DNA of 64,000 nucleotides from Magicicada septendecula (GCA_034769895.1 CM068372.1:376442410-376506409), one strand, 5' to 3'. Positions 33,300 to 44,352 are shown, counted from the stretch's first letter. Notes: generated by a model not told the origin, from the letters alone. Made by a program: numbers and translations.

Positions 33300-33890
33300 G
33301 GAAGAAGAAGATTACCACCGGGACTGCCCTGATTGCTTTCTCGGTATTCATTTTTCACACAACCTTTATCATAGTGACTTAAAAAGAACGCAAGAAATAT
33401 TTTCAACATCGAAGTGCAAATTGTATAAAAGACTAATAGGGCCAATGTTGTCGTATAGTTGTGAGATGAATCAATGCTGAGACGTTTTGAAATGAATGTT
33501 TTACGGAACATGGATTACGAAAATGGATCTTGCAGTCAAATGTAAAATTTGGAACTCTATAGGCTGTTCCAATGGCCACACGTTGTGAAACGACGCTACT
33601 ACAATAACACTGTTGGGGACGTCTTTTGGTCAGCGTAAACTAGGAAGACGAGAACAAGAAATAACCAGGAGTTAGATGAGCTATTGAAGCATGAAGACAT
33701 TGTAAAATTGGTAAACGCTCGACGCATATAATGGCTAGGTCACCTGGAGCGAATGGACGATGAACGTATACCAATGAAAATCCTTGAGGGCGCAAGTCTA
33801 TAAAATCAGAAAGACAGGTCGACCTAGTGTAATATGGTTGGATGATGTGCTGGAAGATCTAAGAATCTGTGTGAGGGGTTATGGTGAGAT
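33300..33890 (+). pseudogene. LINE C-terminal fragment (family 6), left part
   Basis: It includes DELLKHEDIVKLVNARRI, a stop, then WLGHLERMDDERIPMKILEG. The same blocks recur at 37935-38485 ([20 protein letters not shown]). The element is broken at 33890 by a hAT-like insertion and continues at 36083 with GGCAATGGATAGGAGACATT. Confidence 0.85.
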
Positions 33891-36074
33891 CAGTGGCGGC
33901 TCGTAGTTCTGACAGTTGAGGGTTCAATGTCTGAATGTTTCTGCTAAGATAAGAGCAATTATCCCATTCCAAATAACACACGGGTTGGGTCTCGACATAC
34001 AGACATAACTATTGACAACTTTTACTAGGCCTAATATTAAGTTCTGTTTATGCTATTTGTAAATTATTCTGAAAATATATAGTTAAAATAAAAGGATAGT
34101 TAAATATTTCTGTTTAATATTTAAGCGGTCTACCGAGTTCCTTAATTTTCCATTTATCTTTAATAGAGAGAGAAGAAAAGTTTGTTTTTAAAATAGATCG
34201 AACACTTTCATTTTACCAAATCAGTGAACTGAACACAAAAATAAGAAATACCTGAACACTTAACACACAAAAACACCAGCAAACACTTTGAAGGTTATAC
34301 GCGCTTCGATCAGCTATATAATTATTTAATGACTACATTGTACACAGTTTATTTTCGGAATACAATTACTTCATTATTTTATTTTATTTTGAGACTTTAC
34401 TGCACTCATTTGCATTGCATTCTAAATGGAATAGAGAAATCTGACACAAAACTGAAGGTAAACGGACAAATCATGTGGTAAAAATCATAATAATGGAGAA
34501 TGGCGGTATTATGAAAATGTTAAAATTCCCGGTCGCGGGATTAGCGACTGTTGAATGTGATTTTGCGTATACTGATTTCCCCCTCCAAAGCTGTCTACAC
34601 TGTCTAGGTGGTGCTGAGAGCTGTTTTGCACCTCAAGCAATAGTAGTTAGCAATTCGCCTATTACGCGAATCCATTACTATTCAGTCAACAAGATTAATC
34701 TCGCAAATCTTGTTATTTAAATATGAAACCATTATCTCAACAAATCCTTAAACATTATGTACTGCTGTTAAAATACAACACAGTACATAAGAGTAAAATA
34801 ATAATTTTAAAAGAAAAAATATATGATTTTAATAATAATTGGAACATATGTTTGAATGGTAAACAAAAACACTGAGTTGATAGTCCCTACCAACATAGAG
34901 GTAGACTCCAATATTAGACAGAACAGCATTAAGATATATGTTTTGACAAGGATTATACTAAGTTTGAAATAAATATTAAAATAAAAGGAAAGAGTAATAA
35001 AATTATAATCTAATAAATACAAATTAGAATTAAGAATGTTAGAAATCAAATAAATGTATTTAATAATAATTAGAAAAGTTATATATAATTTTAAGAGTCA
35101 TATTATGGAAAGATGTAACGAATGTAGTGAGGTATCAATATGGCAAAATGTAAATTGTTAGATTTGTATTGTATAAAAATAGAAGAAAATTTGTTAGTCT
35201 AAATTTATATCCAATATGATAAACATCACTGAGAGAGCCTGTAATATTTAAATAAGTCAAAATTGATAATTCAGAAGATACACATCACAAAGTCTAATGT
35301 TATATGTAATAAGATACGCATTAAAAGAGTTTAATTTTTCATAAAAGAGTTTAATTGTCTATTTACTAAAGGAAACCGTCAAAGGAAGGGAGTTAACATT
35401 GATAGTCCTATTGAATTTAATAGATATACGAGAATATCAATCTATAACATTGCAAGAATCATAATTTGTATACAACTTAATAAATAACAATATTTCAAGA
35501 AGTCTGAATATATCATTGAGAGAACGACGAACTAAAAGAAGAAGCCTGTACTGGAAGATAGTTTGAGTGTCAATACAATAAAATCCAATATTCCGAAGAA
35601 GCATCCATGTCGTAATCATAGAATAAAATATAATTCAACCTTAAATCTAATAAGAAATCCCCGAGAAGGAACAGATCACAAAGCCTAGAATTACCTTTTA
35701 AGATGATAAACATAAACTAGAATTGAACCCGTTGCAGTTGTGAAGAATTCAGATTCAAGCTATTTACACTTTTATGGTAGATATGCTTATCTTGTTATTT
35801 ATCAAAAAATGTATACACTAACGTTATTTGGTACGGATTAAAGAAAAGAATAAATCATACACAGTATTAAATAATATAAATTAACTTAATAATTGTTAAC
35901 CCTGAGATAGAGTTTTCTTTTTATGTGCTGATCGAAAAAAGTAATATCTGTAATTAAATATTTTAATTACAATACTTATGAAATAAAATATCAGAGAGAT
36001 AAATAACAGTACAATATATAAATTATATACGGGAGTTCACTGAACCATTGAACCTTATGGACGAGCCGCCACTG
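33891..36074. mobile_element. 2.2 kb non-autonomous hAT-like element nested in a LINE
   Basis: The insert begins CAGTGGCGGCTCGTAGTTC and ends in ACGAGCCGCCACTG; a second shared block, GGGTTCAATG and its near inverse CATTGAACC, follows inside. Flanks GGTGAGAT (33883-33890) and GCTGAAAT (36075-36082) are a probable 8 bp target duplication with two mismatches. The interior is extremely AT-rich and has no transposase frame. LINE sequence is continuous across it when it is removed, as judged from the copy at 37935-38485. Confidence 0.85.
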
Positions 36075-36082
36075 GCTGAAAT

Positions 36083-36170
36083 GGCAATGGATAGGAGACA
36101 TTGGAGATGATTGGCGTTACAAACCAGAGATCATGCTGGGCTTTAGTGCTAAAGAAGAAGAAGAAGCAGA
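36083..36170 (+). mobile_element. LINE 3' end (family 6), right part, with GAA tail
   Basis: GGCAATGGATAGGAGACATT, then CATGCTGGGCTTTAGTGCTA and AAGAAGAAGAAGAAG. It matches the end of the copy at 38400-38485 (GCAACGGATACGAGACATTC, GTTGGGCTGTAGTGATAAAG). Confidence 0.85.
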
Positions 36171-36739
36171 AGAAGCGAGGAAGACTACCAACAAGATTCG
36201 TGAATAGTATAGAAGAAGGCCTACAAACTATTGGACGACTTATACTATTATACGAGCAATGGACGATTGAAGAATGTCCTGAAGGTTGTGTTACGGCCCA
36301 CCAAGAGCTGTGACGTCGTGGTAGAACCTTAAAAAAGTGCTTTGGTCCAATACGAGCTACTAAATCGTTATGAGAGTAGAAGAGACAATATTCTATAGAG
36401 CTACAGCGTAGGTATGTGTTGTTCCACGGTGTGCGGCCCACATTACTATGTACACTATGTACAGGGTACCAAGCTGTACCCACATACGTACACGCAATGT
36501 GGGTCACTGTCATCCGTACTGTGCTAATATTGGCATGTACAATTTTAATTAGCCGTCATGTAGAAAGTTTTATTACTGCGAAGCCCGTACTGTTGTTGTT
36601 AAATCGTGTTTTTATCGATAACGTTCCTAACGCAATAACGCAACCCGCAACATAAACTCTGATGTTAACTCCTGACATCCTTCCGCCGGGAGTCGGGTCT
36701 CTCTCCCACCAGTCGACTCTACACGTCAAAAACACATTA
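36171..36739. other. Unassigned stretch
   Basis: No recognisable coding domain or element end. The ORF on the minus strand at 36055-36513 overlaps the LINE tail and has no motif. Confidence 0.4.
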
Positions 36740-36915
36740 CTGTACGCGTTGATATCCATTCCAAGCTGTTTGTACGGCAGCGAAACATGGACAATGACGA
36801 ATGCACATGGAAGTCGACTGCAAAATGCAGAGAGAAGAGGTTCCTTAGATCAGAAGCCGGGTATACCAAGTTAGATAGGAAAAGCAATGAGGACATCCGA
36901 CATCAGTTAAATGGT
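36740..36915 (+). pseudogene. LINE fragment (family 1)
   Basis: It encodes IPSCLYGSETWTMTNAHGSR then LQNAE, the conserved SETW and RLQxAE blocks, and ends at GACATCCGACATCAGTTAAA. It aligns with 3150-3320 and 37270-37430. Confidence 0.85.
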
Positions 36916-36949
36916 ACCGTTAATAATTAATTAGTTATTTAATTAATTA

Positions 36950-37627
36950 CAAGAAGTGGTGACCGCCATACATGACTGTACAACAACTTTATAAGGAACT
37001 ATTTTTTATGGCCTACAAATAAAGAAGGGAGTTAGACAGGATTGATGTGTTGTATTCCCAACCTTGCTTAATATATATATTGGTGACATGTTCAGCCCAT
37101 AGAAATCCAGATGACATAGTTAGTTACTGTTCGAAAAAGTGAGGATCACTTACAAAGATCCGTGTTGAAGTTACAAGCAGTAGCAAGAGTGTACCACTGA
37201 CAATTACAGAGAAAAAGACTAAAACCCTTGCTTTTAAAAGTAAATATCTTGTGAGGCAAGAGATGTTATTAAAATTTTACATGGTGATGTCCAATCCAAA
37301 CTGTCTATCTGGTAGTGAAACACGGACAATGACGAATGCACATGAAAGTCAACTGCAAAGTGAAGAGATCAGTAGCCGTGTATACCAGGTTAGACAGGAA
37401 AAGGAATGAGGACATCCGTCATGAATGCTGTCTAACCAGTGAACGACATGGTGAGGGAATATAGACGGAATTGGTTTGATTACCGGAACTTATGCAAGAA
37501 TACCATACGTAAGTGCAAAATACATGCCTAAAGGTAGAAGTCTGGGGCGGCCGATGAAAAGATGAAGAGATCAGTTGTGACAACGGACGATGTAATAGGC
37601 TTTGAGCCTTGTACTTGCAAGGAGGAG
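36950..37627 (+). pseudogene. LINE fragment with motif B region (family 1)
   Basis: Read in shifting frames it gives KKGVRQD, VFPTLLNIYIGDMF (motif B), VRKSEDHLQRSVLKLQAVAR and LTITEKKTKTLAFKSK, and later SETRTMTNAHESQLQSEE-like sequence. It lacks a readable motif C. The 3' end AATAGGCTTTGAGCCTTGTA is the family signature and leads into the GAA tail. Confidence 0.85.
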
Positions 37628-37701
37628 GAGGAAGAAGAAGAAGAAGAAGAAGAAGAAGAAGAAGAAGAAGAAGAAGAAGAAGAAGAAGAAGAAGAAGAAG
37701 A
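37628..37701 (+). repeat. (GAA)n microsatellite, LINE 3' tail
   Basis: About 22 GAA units after a short GGA run, in the same position as the array at 3517-3582. The poly-phenylalanine ORF across it on the other strand is an artefact. Confidence 0.9.
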
Positions 37702-37934
37702 ACCTTGTCTTCCTACTTAGGTTTTTATTAAACAGAAATAACAATCGTACCATGACAGAGGAGGAAAACAATAAAATGTAGAAATAATTAAAATATTGAG
37801 AACGATTACAAACTATAGATGATGTATAAGAAAATTACAAAATCCTAGATTTTGATATAAGATTAAAGGTTTATTTCGTCTTAAAGAAAATAAATTCCTA
37901 CGGATACATGCGGTGCTAGTATGAGAACTCTTAA

Positions 37935-38485
37935 GAATAAGAAATTAAAAGGCACGCAGTTAAAGGTGATGGAAGTTCTCACACTATTGTATGGCTCGGA
38001 GTGTTGGAAACAAAAATCTCAGACTATTGGAATCCTCAGAAATGAAATGTCTGAGGTCAGTGGAAAGACTGTGTTGAAGGAGACATGATATGAAATGCAT
38101 ACGTTAAACAGGAATTGCATACTAAGCCGGTAGCACACCAACTTGCAGATAAAAGTAAGATAAAAAGAGATGAATGGAGAAAATGAAATAACTAAGAGAC
38201 AGAGTCAGAGCTGTTGAAGCATGAGAACATTGTAAGATTTGTAAAGGCTCAACTAATACAATGGCTCAGGCGGATGTATGATTACTGTATGCCGAAGAAA
38301 ATCCTAAGGGACAAAGTGTATAAAAGCAGAAAGAGGGGCCGACCTAGGATAAAATGGTTGGAAGATGTGCTGGAAGAATGGAAGTAAGGGGTTGCGCTGA
38401 GATAGCAACGGATACGAGACATTCAAGAACATTGGTGTCGGAAGCCACGACTCACGTTGGGCTGTAGTGATAAAGAAAAGAATAA
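37935..38485 (+). pseudogene. LINE C-terminal fragment (family 6)
   Basis: The left part has TLLYGSECWKQKSQTIGILR-like sequence; the right part has [40 protein letters not shown] and [11 protein letters not shown]. These correspond to the copy at 33300-33890. Its last 55 bp form the left arm of a larger inverted repeat. Confidence 0.87.
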
Positions 38486-38753
38486 AGAAAACAAAAAGAT
38501 CAAAATACTGAGAAAATCATGCAGGATATCTAGATCAGGCATAGTCCGAACCACAACAATGATGAAGGTGCCACACACTGTTTTGGATGGGACTGAAACA
38601 AACCGGACCGCGTTTTTGTTGTAATCGTCTCGTTTCGGACTATGTCTGATCTAGATATTCTGCATGATTTTCTCAGTATTTTGATCTTTTTGTCTTCTCT
38701 ATTCTTTTCTTTATCACTATAGCCCAACGTGAGTCGTGGCTTCCAACACCAAT
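38431..38753. repeat. Inverted repeat built on a LINE 3' end
   Basis: Arms of about 120 bp (38431-38550 and 38634-38753) are near-perfect inverse copies. They carry ATTGGTGTCGGAAGCCACGA, GTTGGGCTGTAGTGATAAAG and TGCAGGATATCTAGATCAGG. The spacer is about 83 bp. The left arm contains the true end of the family 6 LINE. Confidence 0.92.
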
Positions 38754-38767
38754 CTTCTTCGGACCGC

Positions 38768-38858
38768 GGTCAGTTGCGACCCAATCGTATAAAACCCGGT
38801 CGGTTGCGACCGAGGTGGAAATTGAAACCGGTCAATTGCGACCTGGCCAATTGCGATC
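38768..38858. repeat. Four spaced hairpin-like 14-mers
   Basis: GGTCAGTTGCGACC (38768), GGTCGGTTGCGACC (38798), GGTCAATTGCGACC (38830) and GGCCAATTGCGATC (38845) each can form a short hairpin with GGTC/GACC or similar ends. Spacing is 30, 32 and 15 bases. Function unknown. Confidence 0.85.
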
Positions 38859-39289
38859 GAAATGTCGTCCTATGAACTACACACACTAAGGTGTGTGAAG
38901 AGCTGAAGGACCACGCCGGCAGTGATAATGCACCACGACAGTTTCCAGTGCCTACATACCGTTAACGAACAATCAGCTTTCTCTGTGCTATCGTACAGTG
39001 AACGTTACGCTGTCGTAAGGCGGTGCCAATCGTTACTAACATTATCATGTTATTATTATAATTATACAGAAATTACCATTATAATTCTATACATTCCTAA
39101 AGTAACCTAACCTAACCTAGCGTAACAATAGTATTGGAAGAAAGAGGTTCCGCCCAAACGAAAAGTCACAAAACTGAAACTTCAAGGAAGCTTGAAATAG
39201 GAACGTTTCTACTGGCTGTCACATATTCGGTCAGCTGCAACCAAGCGGCGCACATTGACCGAGTAAGAACAGGTACAAACGTCGTTTCG
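38859..39289. other. Unassigned stretch with short telomere-like run
   Basis: AACCTAACCTAACCTAG at 39104-39120 contains three CCTAA units. Nothing coding is recognised. Confidence 0.45.
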
Positions 39290-39590
39290 TTGCAAGTGAC
39301 CGAGACCGACAAAAAAACCACTAACCTGGTCTGGACATTTGCACAGAATGGGAGATGAAAGATGACACTTCAGTGACAATTTCAATGAGTAGCCACAGGT
39401 CGCAGAAAAGAGGAAGACCTGCTCGTACATGGGGTGGAAACATTCAGCAAGCGCTAAGGGAGCGTAATATAAATGAAGACCTGTGAAGCAATAGAACGCA
39501 CTGGAGGAAACGTTTGTAACTCCGACAGCGACGGCAGATTCTATGAATCGATGAATGATGACGACGACGATGATGATGATGATGATAAAA
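39290..39590 (+). pseudogene. LINE C-terminal fragment with (GAT)n tail
   Basis: The frame contains SQKRGRPARTWGGNIQQALR and ERNINEDL, a stop, then RTHWRKRL, which is the usual C-terminal end of these LINEs (KRGRP, W, DR or NR, W). It ends in a GACGAC/GATGATGAT run at 39556-39588. Confidence 0.88.
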
Positions 39591-39742
39591 CACGTAAAGA
39601 TTACAAATTAAGAGTTTACATATCGACAGATAACTTGAAGAAGTGTGGAAAGACTGAGGACTATACGGTGAAGCCGCAACAGGGAGAATTGTCCAAACCT
39701 GGACCGGCAGAAAACAACGACAACGAGGACTATACGATGACT

Positions 39743-39917
39743 CCAACTTTGTCGTGTTTACTTGCTAAACTGCTACTTGTCATGTTCCGGACGAGGTGTT
39801 TCAGTGTTTCCACCATTTTCAAGTCCTAAACCACGACGTGAAAATGGTGAAAACTCTGAAAGGCCTCGTCTCGAACATGACAAGTAGCACTTTATCAAGT
39901 AAACACGACAAAGTTGG
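39743..39917. repeat. Imperfect hairpin with 78 bp arms
   Basis: CCAACTTTGTCGTGTTTACT through CACCATTTTC (39743-39820) recurs inverted at 39840-39917 with about eight mismatches; the loop is about 19 bases. It follows a LINE tail and precedes a hAT element. The plus-strand ORF that crosses it is not a gene. Confidence 0.9.
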
Positions 39918-40206
39918 AATTATATAGACTCTTTTCAAATACCGAGATGACTTACACCAGGGGTCTCCAAACTACGGCCCGCGAAGGGTCATTATCTGGG
40001 CCGCGTCAACCAGGTTGATGCTGCATGCAGTTTTTAAATAGATCGTCAAAATACTTAAAATATTATAACATTTAACTAAATAACTAAACAAGAAAGAAGT
40101 TCAGTAAAATGTTATAATATTTGGTACACGTTTAAAACATTTACGTGGTTAACGTGCTTGTTCGTCTGGCTGCCTTGAATGAATCACGCTTTTCACTCGC
40201 ATCTTA

Positions 40207-40437
40207 TTGAGTGATGATTTCAAGGAAATAGAAAGAGCAATGCTTTCAATGTTTGAATCGACCTATATCTGCGAACAAACGTTTTCAAAAATGAACTTAG
40301 TCAAATCAAAGTACAGGGCTAACTTGTCAGACGAACACTTGAAATCCATTCTAGTGGTAGGAACATCAAAATTTGACCCAAAATGGACAGACATTATATA
40401 TGTCAGAAGCAACTCCACACATCCCATACGTACATAA
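40207..40437 (+). pseudogene. hAT transposase C-terminal (dimerisation) remnant
   Basis: The frame reads MLSMFESTYICEQTFSKMNL, SKYRANLSDEHLKSILVVGT. This matches the conserved C-terminal end of a hAT transposase subgroup that also gave rise to GTF2IRD2-like and ZBED-like vertebrate proteins (CExxFSxMN, R.NLxDExL). The N-terminal zinc finger and catalytic domain are absent, so it cannot transpose. It lies inside clear hAT ends. Confidence 0.88.
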
Positions 40438-40574
40438 GAAAGCCAAAAAATAATACATAAGAAATATGTTTGAATGTTATTTTTTTCTTATTTTTATTTA
40501 AATTCTTACTTTATTGACTTGACTATTTCGTAAACTTAAAAAAATAAGTTTATTATATATATATAGTATATATA

Positions 40575-40577
<3 letters not shown>

Positions 40578-40622
<45 letters not shown>
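40578..40622. repeat. (GT)n microsatellite inside the hAT element
   Basis: About 22 GT units lie within the deleted hAT element, following a short TATATA run. Confidence 0.95.
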
Positions 40623-40625
<3 letters not shown>

Positions 40626-40697
40626 GTTGTTGTTTGCCCGCCTAACTTCCAAGATTTTTCAATTCGGCCCTCAAGTGAAAAAGTTTGGAGACCCCTG

Positions 40698-41221
40698 GCC
40701 TATTACAATGACTTTTGTTTCATAAAGTAAAAAAAAAACAAAAAAAAACGTACTAACCGTGACACACTCTCCAAGTGTAACTAGAACAGTCTCATGATCG
40801 AAACTTTAGGGCGTTTCAAAAATAAATATGACTGATACTCAAAAAAAAAACTGACAGAATAAGAACACAGAATTTACTAAAAAAAAAAAAAACAACGACA
40901 ACAACATTAAATAAATATTACACTTAAAGCCAGAATAGATACGTGCAGCAGACAGCGACAGCGTAGGCGTGTTCAGTTGAAGTTTGACTCGTTGAGTAGG
41001 CAATGACAACTTGATATGCACCAAATTAACATAACTCACTTGTAGCAGGAGCTGTCAAACGCTGCACTGCACGCCGCGTCGCGTCAACACAAGTAGCGTG
41101 AGACGGCCAATGTGCTCTCCACAAACACTTGCCCTGGAATACATTACCGCCGAACAACCACTTGAACGAATACCGATGTCTCGCCTATGCATTACATACT
41201 GAAAATACGTACTGTATTTAA
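40698..41221. other. Unassigned stretch
   Basis: Several poly-A runs (for example 40728-40750 and 40879-40891). No coding domain or element end is recognised. Confidence 0.45.
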
Positions 41222-42335
41222 TCTATATATAAAATTTAAAGTCTGAGGATTTATGTGTACTGAATACAAATCCACACCGTTACACCGATTGCCACCAAAT
41301 TTTGCACAGGTAACCTTTGACAAAAGGTGAAAAATACTGTCTAACTTGGAATTTGATGTTTTGCCCCGTTTGCACGATTTAGGCCCTTTTAATTATGCCT
41401 TTTCGTTGACGCATATAAAGATGTCAACAACACCATGGAGACCAGAATTAATTACCATAGTAACAAGTAAATAAACAAATGATATTTAGCGGCATCGGAA
41501 CTGCACCTTTATCTGTTTCTGCAATTTTTAATGTTTTTACCATGCGATTGTATCGATATGTTTTGTAATTTTGTATACAGATAGGTCTGTATATTTTGTA
41601 ATTGTCTTAAAGAATTATAAAATTTATGTTTATACGTATTTCTGATGATCCAATGAATAAGTAATGAAATATATTAAATACTACTACTAAAGATCTCAAA
41701 AGCACCATGGAGACAAAATTAATTACCGTAGTAACAAGTAAATAAACAAACGCTATTTAGCGGCTTCGGAACTGTACATTTATCCATTCCTGCAGTACAT
41801 TTTCGATGTTTTATATAATATGCGATTGTATCGATTTATTACGATGTGGAAACGAAGAAGTGTACTAACTGTAAATTGTCCTATTACTTAATGCAAAGTG
41901 AAAATACGTGTTGTTTTCATTTGTGAGGTTGGATGACAACGGTTTTTGGTTTTTAGTTTACTGATGAAATAAATAAAAGCCATGGTTGAGGAAAACATAA
42001 CGTTTAATGTGTTATACAATTCTTCTAACACAGTAACACTTAAAATAAAGAATTTAGCGTTTTTGATTTAACAGGTTCTTTATAAATATCTCCAAAGGCT
42101 TTGTAAACGGGTACTTTTAAATCTCCAAAGGCTGCTGCACCAACATAATAATTTAGTAGATCTACATGTTAAAATAGTACAAGTGTTGAGAACAGCTTTG
42201 GAGAGAATTTGACTAATGAGTACAAAATTGTTATACGAGCTGACAGAACGCCATATAGATATAGACAATAAAAATTATATTAAAATACTTATTAAAAGTC
42301 ATATATTCGCGTGCGAAGCCGCGGGTAACTGCTAG
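41222..42335 (+). mobile_element. Non-autonomous Helitron with canonical ends
   Basis: The 1,114 bp element starts with TCTATATATAAAATT after a host A and ends with CGAAGCCGCGGGTAACTG then CTAG before a host T, as expected for rolling-circle Helitrons (5' TC, 3' CTRR, insertion between A and T). A GC-rich hairpin lies just before the 3' end. A segment near 41400-41560 is repeated at 41690-41830 (CACCATGGAGAC, AATTAATTACC, GTAACAAGTAAATAAACAAA). It has no Rep/helicase coding. Confidence 0.9.
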
Positions 42336-43410
42336 TACTGTATAAAGTCGTTCAGACACGACAAACCATTCTACGTAGAAATAAATGTTAGAAATCTCTT
42401 GTTCTGGACAAGATACACGAAGGGTGAGAACTGCTGTTGACAATCAAAACAATAACGCGACAACAGCACGTTTTAAATATTTTGGGTGTGACACAATTTT
42501 GTAAAGAGGTCAAAGATATTCTCGATGAAACTAACACTTGTCAGCGAATTTGTGCAATCATAATGCTAACTTTTAAAGAGAAAACTACTGTATTTGGAAT
42601 ACTCTAATAAAATTGTAAAAAAGTGAAGACAGTTTCTACCTTATGGATCTCAATCACTGGAAATCAAGGACAGATGAAAGTTTTTCATAAGACATATCGA
42701 ATTTATAAGACGTAATATTTCTTATACTACAGCATTAATGATATAAGACAGGAAGTAAGAGTACCACTTATAACAGCCATGTAATCTGTGCGTGTCTGTA
42801 GAAAGAAAGTTGTAATGTACAGCCATTGGAATGATCAGTGTTCGGAGCCTGACAATAAGGCGATGAACGTGCCTACACTAGAAGTATACTGGAAGAAGAA
42901 GGAGGAGGAGGAGGAGGAGGATAGGTAGAGGTAGAATTACTTGTAGGGGTATGCACCTAGGTTATAATGACATTTTTCCTAACGTAGAGTACTTTAAACC
43001 CTCTTTTACGCCTAAAAAACTGCACACACTTAATTCTGGAAAAGTAAATATGTAATTGGGTTTTAAGGTAGAGTAAATAAATTGTTCACCCCGGCTTCGC
43101 GCCCCCTCTGCACCCAGCAGTGGGTCGCGCCCCATAGGTTAAGAAACGCTGGTGTAGTGGAGTGGACAAGAACGATATGGGATCAGCACGTGCAGATTAC
43201 GGAAGATGTTTATGTATGATACCGTATAAACCTATTACTAAGTAAGTACGACAAATATTAAACTTACGCCAGGCCAGCTGTGGTGACACAATCGCAAACA
43301 TCCTTACCTGTAACAAAAAAACAAAAGAAACATACATTAGGTAATGCTTTAAAACATCAATATGATAACTTAAATTAATAAAGTTGTGTTAGTGGTTATA
43401 ATCACAAACA
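42336..43410. other. Unassigned stretch with a GGA repeat and a lone hAT end
   Basis: A GAAGAAGGAGGAGG run at 42890-42922 could be a LINE tail (upstream coding is not clear). CGCGCCCCATAGGTTAAGAA followed by ACGCTG, ending at 43151, is the reverse complement of a common hAT terminus, without a left partner. Confidence 0.45.
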
Positions 43411-43737
43411 GAATTAACACTGTTGCACACCACTACAGAAAAATTATTCCGATTAGCGCTTTCAAGCTTCACAGCTCATCGTCCTCGAAATGACATTGTT
43501 AGCCAGACATTGTTTATTAAACCATGTTTTACTTAAGACTTTATTTAATTTGACTTATTTAAGATATTTAAAGGCTTTACTTACCTTACTGTTGTCGTCC
43601 ATTACCTGTCGTCCATTGCACATCTTATCAGAATATTTGATGAGCTATGATGAGCTGTGAAGCTTGAAAGCGCTAATCGGAATAATTTTTCTATAGTGGT
43701 GTGCAACAATATGATCACTGTTAATTTTAAAATTTCA
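43411..43737. mobile_element. Palindromic element with variant hammerhead-like core
   Basis: Arms of about 80 bp (TGTTGCACACCACTAYAGAA, ATTATTCCGATTAGCGCTTT, CAAGCTTCACAGCTCAT) lie inverted around a 165 bp centre. On the minus strand of the left arm the sequence reads GACGATGAGCTGTGAAGCTT then GAAAGCGC, with stem AGCT/AGCT; the right arm carries the plus-strand equivalent GATGAGCTGTGAAGCTTGAA. The spacing of the GATGA and GAAA blocks resembles that of the other palindromic elements. Confidence 0.75.
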
Positions 43738-44352
43738 CCAAACGGCACGCGACCACAACACGTAAGGATTGTATAAAGTTAATTTCGTTATTACATTTAG
43801 CAAACACGCGATAACTTCCATTACGCCAAAACGGTGTACTATATACACAGGGGGCACAAAGGTGGAGGGGGTGACGGGTGAACAGATACAATATTATGTT
43901 AGCCTCGGGGTCGTAATCGTCCACTTTATTCCTCCAAAGATTCACAATCGTTCGATTTTCGGACACTTTCTTTAGCAAACCACACCGCTCTGCATGCGCT
44001 AAACGAACACTTCCCAGACCTTGATTCCTTCCTACACAACCTACACCGAAATATGCTACAATCGGATCCTCCTTACAACCCGCCGCCGCTTCCATCAAAA
44101 GAACCACAAGAAACTCCTTCAGATCCTCTTTCCTATTTAAACGCATACTGACTCTTACCGATGAACCACAGCCAATAAACAGAAACAGAATCCGAAATTG
44201 ACACGTTCCTTAACACTCCGAAGATCAACACTGCTCATAATTAAACAATAATCCCCCTTTCACCTAACCCAACTCCCACTTAATGAATCCCCCTCTTGAC
44301 GTCATTCTGATGCGTTAGAAACGAAGATATCGTGAAGCAAATTCTTGTACAC
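43738..44352 (-). other. Stretch with an unrecognised 139-codon ORF
   Basis: The minus frame 43727-44146 is open for 139 codons and starts MRLNRKEDLKEFLVVLLMEA. I recognise no domain and its end runs into a palindromic repeat. It could be chance, or one exon of an unknown gene; I cannot separate these. Confidence 0.25.

Larger units (their letters stand above)
39958..40697 (+). mobile_element. Internally deleted hAT element
   Basis: The ends CAGGGGTCTCCAAACTACGG and AAGTTTGGAGACCCCTG are inverted repeats of the hAT type; both ends also have a GGCCC block. Only about 740 bp remain. Flanking 8-mers (ACTTACAC and GCCTATTA) do not match, so the target duplication has decayed or was lost. Confidence 0.88.

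Noticed and set aside
39473-39829. 118-codon ORF with an aspartate run
   Set aside because: It joins a LINE end, a (GAT)n tail and one arm of a hairpin, so it is not a gene.
43727-44146. 139-codon minus frame as a gene
   Set aside because: No domain or flanking signal supports it, and it ends in a repeat; mentioned only as unrecognised.
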